The position numbers and the translations under genes were made by a program. Positions 34,817 through 43,765 of a stretch of 64,000 nucleotides of DNA are shown piece by piece. Positions within the stretch are counted from its first letter, which is position 1; every line of letters starts with the position of its first letter. The notes under the pieces were generated by a model. The model ran no database searches and was not told the DNA's origin. It saw nothing but the letters and a program-made list of their open reading frames with translations. Source of the DNA: Microbacterium hydrocarbonoxydans (GTDB taxonomy: Bacteria; Actinomycetota; Actinomycetes; Actinomycetales; Microbacteriaceae); contig NZ_JYJB01000004.1 of assembly GCF_000956475.1 (NCBI RefSeq), positions 124,001 through 188,000 on the forward strand. Direction: 5' to 3'.

Positions 34817-35245
34817 ATGGGGGAGAGGATGCCGGACAGCGATCCCGATGACGAGGGCAGCGTGCTGCTGCTCGCGCTCGGGTATGCGCTTCTTGCGATC
34901 GCGGTGATCTTCGTGTGCGTCTGCGCGACCGACCTCTACATCACCCAGAAACGTCTGGATTCCGTCGCGGACTCCGCGGCGCTCGCCGGGGCTGACGGCT
35001 TCTCGCTCACGATCGACGGATCGGGGGCGCGGGCTGAGCTCACCGACGCGGGAGTGCTCGAGCAGGTGGAGGCGCTGCTCGAGGCGCTTCCCGCCGGCGC
35101 CACACTCGTGAGTGCGGGCACTCCGGATGGTGTGTCGGCGCGCGTGGTCGTGGCCGGTGTCTGGCATCCGCCCCTGCTGAGTCCCTTCGTGCCCGATGGT
35201 GTGCCGCTGGAGGCCAGAGGGACCAGCCGCACGGCGCTGCGATGA
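34817..35245 (+). CDS. TadG-like (Rv3654c-like) small secreted or membrane protein
   Basis: 142-aa last gene of the Tad locus. One hydrophobic helix (VLLLALGYALLAIAVIFVCVCATDLYI) starts after a DDEGS motif, and RLDSVADSAALAGADG is the segment shared by TadG-like helper proteins. The C-terminal 80 residues are extracytoplasmic and Val/Gly-rich. I choose ATG 34817, which has GGAGGAGGG upstream; a GTG at 34811 overlapping the previous stop and an ATG at 34829 are alternatives. Confidence 0.78.
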   Translation: MGERMPDSDPDDEGSVLLLALGYALLAIAVIFVCVCATDLYITQKRLDSVADSAALAGADGFSLTIDGSGARAELTDAGVLEQVEALLEALPAGATLVSAGTPDGVSARVVVAGVWHPPLLSPFVPDGVPLEARGTSRTALR

Positions 35246-35291
35246 ACGCAGCCGTCCCGGCCGCCGAACGCCGAATCGTTTCAAAAAAGTC

Positions 35292-35341
35292 TTGCGGTCC
35301 AATCCGCAGCACGTCTACGGTGAGCGGGAAGCGTTTTCCCG
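35292..35341 (+). promoter_or_regulatory. Promoter with a LacI-type operator before the sugar-binding lipoprotein gene
   Basis: A -35 TTGCGG (35292-35297) and -10 TACGGT (35316-35321) are 18 nt apart. Directly after the -10 lies the palindrome CGGGAA-GCGTT-TTCCCG (35325-35341), centred near the start of transcription, the classical position for repression by a LacI-family protein. A second inverted repeat TGCGG-N6-CCGCA (35293-35308) overlaps the -35. The rest of the 35246-35387 gap shows no gene. Confidence 0.7.
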
Positions 35342-35387
35342 ACGCGCCCTGCACTGATCTCGTCCCCACGGACGGGGAAGGACGAAG

Positions 35388-36668
35388 ATGTTCCGCACGC
35401 GCACCATCGCCACGGCTGCCCTTGCCGCCGCATCCATGCTCGTACTGGCCTCCTGTACCGCCGCAGAGACAGCGTCGCCCAGCGCGTTCGACCCCGATGA
35501 GAAGGTCACCCTCGACTTCGCGTTCTGGGGCAACGACGACAGGGCGAGTCGATACGACCAGCTGATCGAGAAGTTCAACGAGGAGTATCCGAACATCACG
35601 ATCAACTCGAGCTTCACCGACTTCCCGAGCTACTGGGAGAAGCGCCAGACCGAGGCCGCGAGCGGCAGCCTGCCCGACGTGTTCCAGTTCTCCGACAGCT
35701 ACCTGCGCCAGTACGGCGAGACGGGCAACGTCCTCGACCTCGACACGGTCAAGGACCACATCGACTTCACGACGTTCGAAGACGCGCTTCTGGCGACCGG
35801 CCGCCTCGACGGCACGCAGTACTCGCTGCCGACCGGCTTCAGCCTCTGGGCGAACTTCGTCAACGACGACCTCCTGGCGCAGGCGGGCATCGAGGCGCCG
35901 GAGGGCGGTCAGAGCTACGAGGAGTTCAACGACTGGATGGCGTCCGTCACGGATGCCACCGGGGGAGCGCCCTTCGGAGGCACCGACTACACGCAGCGCA
36001 TCCAGCTTTTCGAACTCCAGCTGCGCGCCGAGGGCAAGAACCTCTACACCGAGGATGGCGAGCTCGGCTTCACAGAGAAGGAGCTGACCGACTTCTGGAA
36101 CTCGGGAGCAGACCTGCGCGACGGCATCACGATCCCGCAGCAGCGGCTCGAGGAGCTCAGCCCGATCTCCGGCTTCGGCTCGGCCCAGACGGCCAGCGAG
36201 ATGAGCTGGAGCAATTTCCTCGGCGGCTACCTCGCCGACTCCGGGGCCTCCTCGATCTCGATCGTGGCACCGCCCACCGACGACCCCGACGCGAAGGACC
36301 TCTACCGACAGGGCGGTCTGCAGATCGCGATCTCTGCGAACACCGAGCACCCGGAGGCCGCCGCGATCTTCCTCGACTTCATCGTCAACAGCCCGGAGGC
36401 CGGGGAGATCTTCGGAACGACGCTGGGTTTCCCCGCATCGAGCAGCAAGCTCGACGGGACGACGCTCGAAGGACCCGACAAGCAGGTCGCCGACTACATC
36501 GAGTCCGTCCAGGACCGCATCGGCGACGCTCCGCCGGCGGCCGTCGTCGGCTACGGCTCGCTCGAGCAGAAGTTCTGGGATCTCGGCAAGGAGCTGGGCC
36601 TCGGCACCAAGACCGTCGACGACGCCGTCGCCGAGTTCTTCAGTGAAGCTCAGGTGATTCTGGGCTGA
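35388..36668 (+). CDS. Extracellular sugar-binding lipoprotein (ABC transporter family)
   Basis: Solute-binding protein of the carbohydrate family 1 type (426 aa), exported and lipid-anchored: basic start MFRTR, hydrophobic segment and lipobox LASC with Cys23. The mature domain opens with LDFAFWGNDDRASRYDQLIEKFNEEYP, a typical start for sugar-binding proteins, and has WSNFLGGY and AAIFLDFIVNSPEAG near the end. No permease or ATPase gene follows, so it is an orphan that must use a transporter from elsewhere. A LacI-type operator and Shine-Dalgarno GGAAGGAC control it. Its 3' end overlaps the convergent Nudix gene by 29 nt. Confidence 0.9.
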   Translation: MFRTRTIATAALAAASMLVLASCTAAETASPSAFDPDEKVTLDFAFWGNDDRASRYDQLIEKFNEEYPNITINSSFTDFPSYWEKRQTEAASGSLPDVFQFSDSYLRQYGETGNVLDLDTVKDHIDFTTFEDALLATGRLDGTQYSLPTGFSLWANFVNDDLLAQAGIEAPEGGQSYEEFNDWMASVTDATGGAPFGGTDYTQRIQLFELQLRAEGKNLYTEDGELGFTEKELTDFWNSGADLRDGITIPQQRLEELSPISGFGSAQTASEMSWSNFLGGYLADSGASSISIVAPPTDDPDAKDLYRQGGLQIAISANTEHPEAAAIFLDFIVNSPEAGEIFGTTLGFPASSSKLDGTTLEGPDKQVADYIESVQDRIGDAPPAAVVGYGSLEQKFWDLGKELGLGTKTVDDAVAEFFSEAQVILG

Positions 36669-37230
36669 GTGCCGCATTCGCCCGGCGGCTTCCGAGACGT
36701 TCGAGCACCGCTCGGATGCGCCGATCGAACTGCTCAGGCACGTCGCCGGGCAGCGCGTCGAGCGGCCACCAGCGCACATCCTCCGACTCGTCGCTCACCG
36801 TGAGCGCGTCGGAGAACGGCACGACGACGGCGACCCCGATGTCGAGATGTGAGGCGCACCGGCCGAAGGCCGACGACAGGGAGTGGTGGTCGAGGTCGTA
36901 GAGGAGCGGCTCGGTGACGGACGCCGTGATCCCCGTCTCCTCACGGAGTTCGCGCAGCGCGGCATTCGCAATCGAGGTATCCGCGTCTTCGAGGTGACCG
37001 CCGGGCTGCACCCAGAACCGCCCCTTCCCATGGAAGACGAGCAGCGTGTGCGTGAGCGTCGCATCGAAGACGAAGGCCGAGGCGGTCGCATGACTCGGCC
37101 CGTCGTCACGGAACACGGGGCCGTGGTCATCGGGGAAGTGGGCGGCGAAGTCGGCCGCGGCTGCCTCATCGTGCTCTGATCGGGGCGCGAACGACACGAC
37201 GAGCCGCCGCACATCAGCCGCGAGCGTCAT
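36640..37230 (-). CDS. Nudix hydrolase
   Basis: Cytosolic pyrophosphohydrolase of nucleoside diphosphates linked to another group (196 aa). The Nudix box spans residues 77-101 (GGHLEDADTS...RELREETGI); its first loop is one residue longer than the simplest consensus, as in many actinobacterial members. The N-terminal 45 residues are an extra helical part. ATG 37230 lies inside the 3' end of the MFS gene (17-nt overlap), so the pair is translationally coupled. The 3' end overlaps the convergent sugar-binding gene. Substrate unknown. Confidence 0.87.
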   Translation of the reverse strand: MTLAADVRRLVVSFAPRSEHDEAAAADFAAHFPDDHGPVFRDDGPSHATASAFVFDATLTHTLLVFHGKGRFWVQPGGHLEDADTSIANAALRELREETGITASVTEPLLYDLDHHSLSSAFGRCASHLDIGVAVVVPFSDALTVSDESEDVRWWPLDALPGDVPEQFDRRIRAVLERLGSRRANAALSPESPELH

Positions 37231-38488
37231 CGCCCGGCTTCTTCTCGATCGGCACGAACATGGGGATCCACCGCAGGAACCCGGCCGCGCCGGCGACGCC
37301 CACCACGCCCATGACCGCCGCGGCGACGGGCAGCGATGCCGCGGCGACCACCCCCGAGATCAGCAGCGGAGCGATCGCGCCCCCGGCATCCGTCAGCGTC
37401 CGCCATGACCCGAGGAAGGCCGCGGGCTCGCTCTTGGGGGCGACGTCGGCGCCGAGCGTGAGCAGGATTCCGCTGGACAGGCCGTTGCCCACGCCGAGCA
37501 CGGCGGCGAGCATGCCGAACCACAGCACGGCGGCCGAGCCGTCGTGCGTGAACGACAGTGCGAGGAAGCCCCCGCCCATCAGCACCATGGCGGGCATCGC
37601 GGCCCAGAGGCGCCCGAATCGGTCCATGACCTGTCCGCTGGCGTAGAACAGCGCGAAGTCGATCGCGCCGGAGACGCCGACCACGAGAGCGATCGTCGAG
37701 GCATCCAGCCCGAGGGAGATGCCCCACAGCGGCAGCAGCACCTGCCGGGCGCTGCGGACCGCCGACAGCGATGCGGCCGCGATGCCGAGGCGGCCGAGAA
37801 CCGCGCGCTGCAGCCACATCGTGCGCAAGACGCCTGCCCGCTCGATCGTCGGGATCGATCCGCTCACGGCCTCACCGGAGTCCTCCGCCTGCCAGACCGC
37901 AGCCGGGACCGGGACCGTCTTCTCCGGGTCGGGCCCGAACAGCACGAGCAGCACCATCACGACCAGGCACGCGAGGAAGAACCAGAACGCGGCCGACTCC
38001 GAGCCGAAGAGCTGCAGCAGACCCGCGGCCACGAACGGGCCGATGAAGACGCCCAGGCGGAAGCTGCCGCCCAGCAGCGACAGTGCTCTGGCACGGAAGA
38101 CGAGGGGCACGCGGGTCGTCATGAAGGCATGCCGGGCGAGGCCGAAGGCCGCGGCGCAGAATCCCAGGACGAAGACGGATGCCGCGAGCACGCCCGGTGA
38201 CGCGGCGAACACCATCGCCACTCCCGCGGCGATCGCGACGATGCCCGCGATCACCATCGTGAAGCGCTCGCCGATGCGCGACACGGCCCACCCCGCCGGC
38301 AGGTTGCCGCACAGCTGACCGACCACGAGCGCCGAGGAGATCAGGGCGGCGAGAGCGATGTCGGCGCCCATGCGCGACGCCACGACCGGGATCAGCGGGA
38401 TGACCGCGCCCTCGCCGAGGGAGAACATCACGGTCGGCAGGTACACCATGGGCCCGAACTTCTTCAGGACCGCCGATGCACTGCTCAT
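37214..38488 (-). CDS. MFS transporter (drug-efflux-like)
   Basis: Twelve-helix major facilitator superfamily permease (424 aa), proton-driven. The early loop GNLPAGWAVSRIGERF is an MFS loop-2 motif (GxLaDrxGrr-like), a repeat of it occurs in the second half (SGQVMDRFGRLW), and a central cytoplasmic loop of about 35 residues (GPDPEKTVPVP...) separates the halves. ATG 38488 has TAGAGT (plus-strand 38496-38501) 7 nt upstream; the GTG one codon earlier is less likely. It shares a 38-nt divergent region with prfB. Substrate unknown. Confidence 0.88.
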   Translation of the reverse strand: MSSASAVLKKFGPMVYLPTVMFSLGEGAVIPLIPVVASRMGADIALAALISSALVVGQLCGNLPAGWAVSRIGERFTMVIAGIVAIAAGVAMVFAASPGVLAASVFVLGFCAAAFGLARHAFMTTRVPLVFRARALSLLGGSFRLGVFIGPFVAAGLLQLFGSESAAFWFFLACLVVMVLLVLFGPDPEKTVPVPAAVWQAEDSGEAVSGSIPTIERAGVLRTMWLQRAVLGRLGIAAASLSAVRSARQVLLPLWGISLGLDASTIALVVGVSGAIDFALFYASGQVMDRFGRLWAAMPAMVLMGGGFLALSFTHDGSAAVLWFGMLAAVLGVGNGLSSGILLTLGADVAPKSEPAAFLGSWRTLTDAGGAIAPLLISGVVAAASLPVAAAVMGVVGVAGAAGFLRWIPMFVPIEKKPGDDARG

Positions 38489-38526
38489 CACTGCGACTCT
38501 ACTCGGCAGAGTAGGCTGGGGAGGCC

Positions 38527-39636
38527 ATGCTCGAACTCGATCTCTCCGCCGACATCCAGGCCCTGCGACTCACCTACGGTGACATCCGCGAGGTCATCGA
38601 TGTCGAGACGCTCCGTTCCGAAATCGCCCGCCTGAGTGAAGAGGCCGGTGCCCCAGATCTCTGGGACGACACCGAGCGGGCTCAGAAGGTGACCAGCGCG
38701 CTGAGCCACCGCCAGTCGACGCTCGCGCGCATCGAGGCGATCGGCAGCAGGCTCGACGATCTGGAGGTCCTCGTCGAGCTCGCGAACGAGATGGGCGACG
38801 AGGAGTCGGCGAACGAGGCTCGTGTCGAGCTCGCCACGCTGACCGACGTGATCAACCAGCTCGAAGTGCAGACGCTGATGGACGGCGAGTACGACGAGCG
38901 CAGCGCCATCATCACGATCCGATCGGGTGCGGGCGGCGACGACGCCACAGACTTCGCCGAGATGCTCATGCGCATGTACCTGCGCTGGGCGGAGCGCCAC
39001 AAGTACCCCGTCAAGGTGATGGACACCTCGTACGCCGAGGGCGCGGGCATCAAGTCGGCCACGTTCGAGATCGACGCGCCCTACGCATTCGGCACCATCT
39101 CGGTCGAGGCGGGCACGCACCGACTCGCGCGCATCAGCCCCTTCGGCTCCGCCGACAAACGGCAGACCTCCTTCGCCGCCGTCGAGGTCATCCCGCTCAT
39201 GGAGGAGGCGACCGAGGTCGACATCCCCGAGAGCGACATCCGCGTCGACGTGTTCCGCTCGTCCGGCCCCGGCGGTCAGTCGGTCAACACGACCGACTCC
39301 GCCGTCCGCCTGACGCACCTTCCGACCGGCATCGTCGTCTCGATGCAGAACGAGAAGTCGCAGATCCAGAACCGTGCGGCCGCGATGCGCGTGCTCCAGA
39401 CGCGCCTGCTGCTGCTGCAGAAGGAGCAGGAAGCCGCGAAGAAGAAAGAACTCGCCGGCAACATCACGGCGAGCTGGGGCGACCAGATGCGCTCCTACTT
39501 CCTCTACGGGCAGCAGCTCGTCAAAGACCTGCGCACCGGCCACGAGTCGGGCAACCCGGCTGCCGTGTTCGACGGCGATCTCGACGGCTTCATCTCGGCC
39601 GGCATCCGCTGGCGCAAGCGCAAAGAAGAGGACTGA
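38527..39636 (+). CDS. prfB: Peptide chain release factor 2
   Basis: Recognises UGA and UAA stop codons and hydrolyses peptidyl-tRNA on the ribosome (369 aa). The codon-reading tripeptide SPF is in [12 protein letters not shown], and the catalytic GGQ is in [17 protein letters not shown]. The coding frame is continuous: the +1 programmed frameshift with an in-frame UGA near codon 26, known from Escherichia coli, is not present. TAGGCT lies 9 nt before the ATG, with GGGGAGG between. Confidence 0.95.
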   Translation: MLELDLSADIQALRLTYGDIREVIDVETLRSEIARLSEEAGAPDLWDDTERAQKVTSALSHRQSTLARIEAIGSRLDDLEVLVELANEMGDEESANEARVELATLTDVINQLEVQTLMDGEYDERSAIITIRSGAGGDDATDFAEMLMRMYLRWAERHKYPVKVMDTSYAEGAGIKSATFEIDAPYAFGTISVEAGTHRLARISPFGSADKRQTSFAAVEVIPLMEEATEVDIPESDIRVDVFRSSGPGGQSVNTTDSAVRLTHLPTGIVVSMQNEKSQIQNRAAAMRVLQTRLLLLQKEQEAAKKKELAGNITASWGDQMRSYFLYGQQLVKDLRTGHESGNPAAVFDGDLDGFISAGIRWRKRKEED

Positions 39637-39642
39637 TCGATT

Positions 39643-39678
39643 GAGAAAGGCCCCGCGAGAGATCGCGGGGCCTTTCTC
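39643..39678. terminator. Bidirectional terminator between prfB and the DUF2510 gene
   Basis: Perfect 16-bp stem, GAGAAAGGCCCCGCGA (39643-39658) with loop GAGA and its complement. A-rich and T-rich flanks (GAAA/TTTC) on both sides let it act in either direction. It lies 7 nt after prfB and 33 nt after the convergent gene. Confidence 0.88.
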
Positions 39679-39711
39679 GTTCAGAGGATCAGTCCTCTCA
39701 TCGCGGGGTCA

Positions 39712-41085
39712 TCAACCCAGCAGGCAGGTGCCGAGGTTGTCGGCGTAGACCTCGAGGAAGCCGGATGCCGCCTCGACGTCATCGAAGACACCCGTTCCGC
39801 CGGCGATCTTCTGCAGCGTCTCGTCGCTGAGATCGGAATCCACGAAGGCCTGCGCGAGGCAGGTCATCTCCTCGTCGGTGTAGTCGCCAGGCTCGCTTCC
39901 CGACTCCTCGAGGACCATGGCGAGGCCCGCCTTGAGCTCGTCGACGGTGGGGCGCCCGACGGATGCCGTGCCATCGTCGGTCGGCTCATCGCTCGGATCG
40001 TCGCTGGGCGTGTCCTCAGAGCTGCTCGACGGGGGCGACGAGGGCAGATCGTCGATCGCCTCATTGAATGCCATCGTGGCGAAGAAGATGATCGCGACGA
40101 CGAAGGCGACGATGATGCCGACCACGCCCACGATCAGGCCCGTGATGCCGGGCCACTTGCGACCCTTTCGGAACAGGGAGATCACGGAGACGACAAGGCC
40201 TGCGAACAGGGCGATCCACCCGACCACCATCACCGGCATGACGGGGATGCAGGAGAGGATGAGTCCGAGCGCGGCGAGGCCGAGACCGATCAGGCCGAGG
40301 ATCGACATCGGCGCGGGCGCGCCCGGGGCGGTGCCGTACGCGGGCTGGGCCGTGCCGTACGGGGGCTGCGCGGCGCCAGCGGCGGGATAGCCGGTTGCCG
40401 GGCTCTGCGCACCGGGCGCGGCAGGGTAGGCCGGGGCCTGGGGCACACCGGGGTACGTGGGAGCGGCGCTCGGATATCCGGGGCCCGAGGCGTAGCCAGG
40501 AGTCGGAGCGGGCGCGGCGTACGGGGGAACATCGCCGGGGAAGGGCGCGGTCGGAGCTGCGCCTCCGGGAGCCTCGAACTGGGGAGCGGGCTGCTCTGCA
40601 GGCGCCTCGTACTGCTGCGTGGGCTGCTCGGCCGGTGCCTCGTACTGCTGCGTGGGCTGCTCGGCGGGTGCGTCGTACTGCTGGGTGGGCTGTTCGGCGG
40701 GTGCGTCGTACTGCTGCGTGGGCTGCTCGGCAGCCGCTGCGTCGAACGGCGTCGTCGGCTGATCCTCGGCGGGCGCCCACATGTCGGCACCCGGCTGTTC
40801 GAACGACGAGCCCTCGGGAACGGCGGGGATCTCGGGAACAGCGGGGATCTCGGCGGCAGGCTCGGCGCTCGGTGCGGCGCCCTCTTCCGGTGAGGACGGA
40901 ACGGGCGCGATCGCCTGCTCCTCGGGAGCCTGGAACGGATTCGCGTCTGCGCTCTCGGCCACGGGAGCCTGTGCGGCGGGCACCTCGGGTTCGGCGACAG
41001 GGGCGAAGTGCTCCGTCCACTGCGTGCCGTCCCACCAGCGCTGCCGCCCTGAGCCGTCGTCGTACCAGCCAGCAGGTGTCGTCAT
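39712..41085 (-). CDS. DUF2510 membrane protein with Pro/Gln-rich tandem repeats
   Basis: 457-aa protein. An N-terminal DUF2510 module (PAGWYDDGSGRQRWWDGTQWTEHF) is followed by about 230 residues of Pro/Ala/Gln/Glu low complexity with four 11-residue repeats of QPTQQYDAPAE type, then Tyr/Pro-rich sequence. Three hydrophobic helices (about residues 270-345) and a C-terminal domain with two Cys follow. Paralogues with this layout are common in Microbacteriaceae (from memory), but the function is unknown. ATG 41085 has GAGGGGGA about 10 nt upstream. It is convergent with prfB. Confidence 0.82.
   Translation of the reverse strand: MTTPAGWYDDGSGRQRWWDGTQWTEHFAPVAEPEVPAAQAPVAESADANPFQAPEEQAIAPVPSSPEEGAAPSAEPAAEIPAVPEIPAVPEGSSFEQPGADMWAPAEDQPTTPFDAAAAEQPTQQYDAPAEQPTQQYDAPAEQPTQQYEAPAEQPTQQYEAPAEQPAPQFEAPGGAAPTAPFPGDVPPYAAPAPTPGYASGPGYPSAAPTYPGVPQAPAYPAAPGAQSPATGYPAAGAAQPPYGTAQPAYGTAPGAPAPMSILGLIGLGLAALGLILSCIPVMPVMVVGWIALFAGLVVSVISLFRKGRKWPGITGLIVGVVGIIVAFVVAIIFFATMAFNEAIDDLPSSPPSSSSEDTPSDDPSDEPTDDGTASVGRPTVDELKAGLAMVLEESGSEPGDYTDEEMTCLAQAFVDSDLSDETLQKIAGGTGVFDDVEAASGFLEVYADNLGTCLLG
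40588..40719. repeat. Four tandem 33-nt repeats coding for 11-residue units
   Basis: Units begin at 40588, 40621, 40654 and 40687 (plus strand), each of the form GGGCTGCTCGGCGGGTGCGT followed by CGTACTGCTGCGT. They differ at a few positions only. On the coding strand they give Gln-Pro-Thr-Gln-Gln-Tyr-(Asp/Glu)-Ala-Pro-Ala-Glu. Confidence 0.9.
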
Positions 41086-41225
41086 GATCAGCATCCCCCT
41101 CGGAATAGTCCCCGCGCGATCGCGCGGATCAGCAGTTCATGTATAGCAGTGACGCTCGACGCAAGGCAGGTGAGCGGGGTGTCGCTCGCGGGCAGGGGAG
41201 AGGCGGAGCTTAGGCTCGTACCGCC

Positions 41226-42274
<1,049 letters not shown>

Positions 42275-42278
<4 letters not shown>

Positions 42279-43189
42279 GAATCGGTCTGATCCTGGCGGA
42301 AGCGCTCGGCGGCCTTCGCCGCAACATCTCGATGGTCATCTCCGTCGTGCTGGTCACCTTCGTGTCGCTGACCTTCGTCGGCGCGGCCATCCTCATGCAG
42401 GCGCAGATCGGCACGATGCGCGCCTACTGGTCGGAGCGCGCCCAGGTCGTCGTGTCGATGTGCTCGACTCTGTCCGAGTCCACGGAGTGCGTCGACGGCG
42501 CGGCCTCGGAGGAGCAGACCGCGGCCGTGAATGCGCAGCTCGAGGACGATGCCCTCGCCCGGTTGATCTCCGATGTGCGGTTCGAGACCAAGGACGAGGC
42601 CTACGCCAACATCGTCGACCAGCTCGGCGAGGACAAGGCGAGCCTGTTCACCGCCGATCAGATGTCGGAGAGCTTCTACGTGACGCTCAAGGATCCGACG
42701 CAGTCTCAGGTGCTGGTCGAAGCGTTCAACGGCAAGAGCGGTGTCGAGCAGGTGACGGATCAGCTGCAGTACCTGGAACCTCTGTTCTCGGCCCTCACCG
42801 TCGCCACCTACATCGCGGTCGGCATCGCCGTGCTCATGCTGATCGCGGCCATCCTGCTGATCGGCACCACGATCAGGCTGTCTGCGTACGCGAGACGCAA
42901 GGAGATCGGGATCATGCGCCTGGTGGGAGCGTCGAACCGGTTCATCCAGACGCCGTTCGTCCTGGAGGGCGTGTTCGCGGCCTTCCTCGGCTCGGTGCTC
43001 GCGAGCGCCGCAGTGCTCGCCGGTGTGCACTTCGGCGTCGACGGATACCTGCGCGGCCGAGTCGCCTTCATCACCACCTGGGTCGGCATGAGGGATGCGG
43101 CGATCGTCGTGCCCGTGCTGATCGGCATCGGCATCGTGCTCGCGGCCCTCTCTGCGGGCTTCGCGATCCGTCGCTGGCTGCGCACCTGA
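42275..43189 (+). CDS. ftsX: Cell division protein FtsX
   Basis: Membrane partner of FtsE (304 aa). A short cytoplasmic start, first helix near residues 20-42, an extracellular domain of about 130 residues with a Cys pair ([11 protein letters not shown]), then three helices. It passes ATPase state to periplasmic or extracellular hydrolases through the large loop. ATGA overlap with ftsE ensures equal translation. SmpB follows 53 nt later. Confidence 0.93.
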
Positions 43190-43242
43190 TAAGCTGACGG
43201 GCTGTCGTGCGCACGTGCGCGACACGGAATCAGGAGAGCATC

Positions 43243-43719
43243 ATGCCCAGGGAACGCGGGGAGAAGGTCATCGCGACCAATCGTCGCGCACGTCACGACT
43301 ACAACATCGAGAAGTCGTACGAGGCGGGGATGGTGCTCACCGGCACCGAGGTCAAGTCGCTGCGTCAGGGACGCGCGAACCTCAGCGACGGGTATGCCTT
43401 CATCAAGGGCAACGAGGTGTTCCTCGACTCCGTGCACATCCCCGAGTACTCGCAGGGGCACTGGACCAACCACTCGGCCAAGCGCATCCGCAAGCTGCTG
43501 CTGCACCGCGAGGAGATCGCGAAGCTGCAGCACGCGGTCTCGGCCGGCGGCTACACGCTCGTCCCGCTCAAGCTGTACTTCTCCGACGGTCGCGCCAAGG
43601 TCGAGATCGCGCTCGCGAAGGGCAAGAAGGAGTACGACAAGCGCCAGACGCTCCGCGAGCGTCAGGACACCCGCGAGGCCGAGCGCGCGATGCGGCTGCG
43701 CAACCGCGTCGGCGAGTAG
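43243..43719 (+). CDS. smpB: SsrA-binding protein SmpB
   Basis: RNA-binding partner of tmRNA in ribosome rescue (158 aa). Blocks [29 protein letters not shown] and [25 protein letters not shown] are the family core, and the C-terminal tail is Arg-rich. Shine-Dalgarno AGGAGAG stands before ATG 43243. The ftsE-ftsX-smpB order is conserved in actinobacteria. The ssrA gene, which often follows smpB, is not in the 46 nt before the next gene. Confidence 0.94.
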   Translation: MPRERGEKVIATNRRARHDYNIEKSYEAGMVLTGTEVKSLRQGRANLSDGYAFIKGNEVFLDSVHIPEYSQGHWTNHSAKRIRKLLLHREEIAKLQHAVSAGGYTLVPLKLYFSDGRAKVEIALAKGKKEYDKRQTLRERQDTREAERAMRLRNRVGE

Positions 43720-43765
43720 CCCCGGTTCCCGAGCGAGGGCGCCGAAGACTAGCGAGACGAAGGAC

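Noticed and set aside
38595..38620. Programmed +1 frameshift in prfB
   Set aside because: The frame is continuous through the expected site and no CTTTGA-type slip sequence is present.
40588..40719. Possible CRISPR array (regular 33-nt period)
   Set aside because: Units are directly adjacent with no spacers and stay in frame within a protein; no cas genes nearby.
43720..43765. tmRNA gene after smpB
   Set aside because: Only 46 nt are available before the next gene and no tRNA-Ala-like ends are present.
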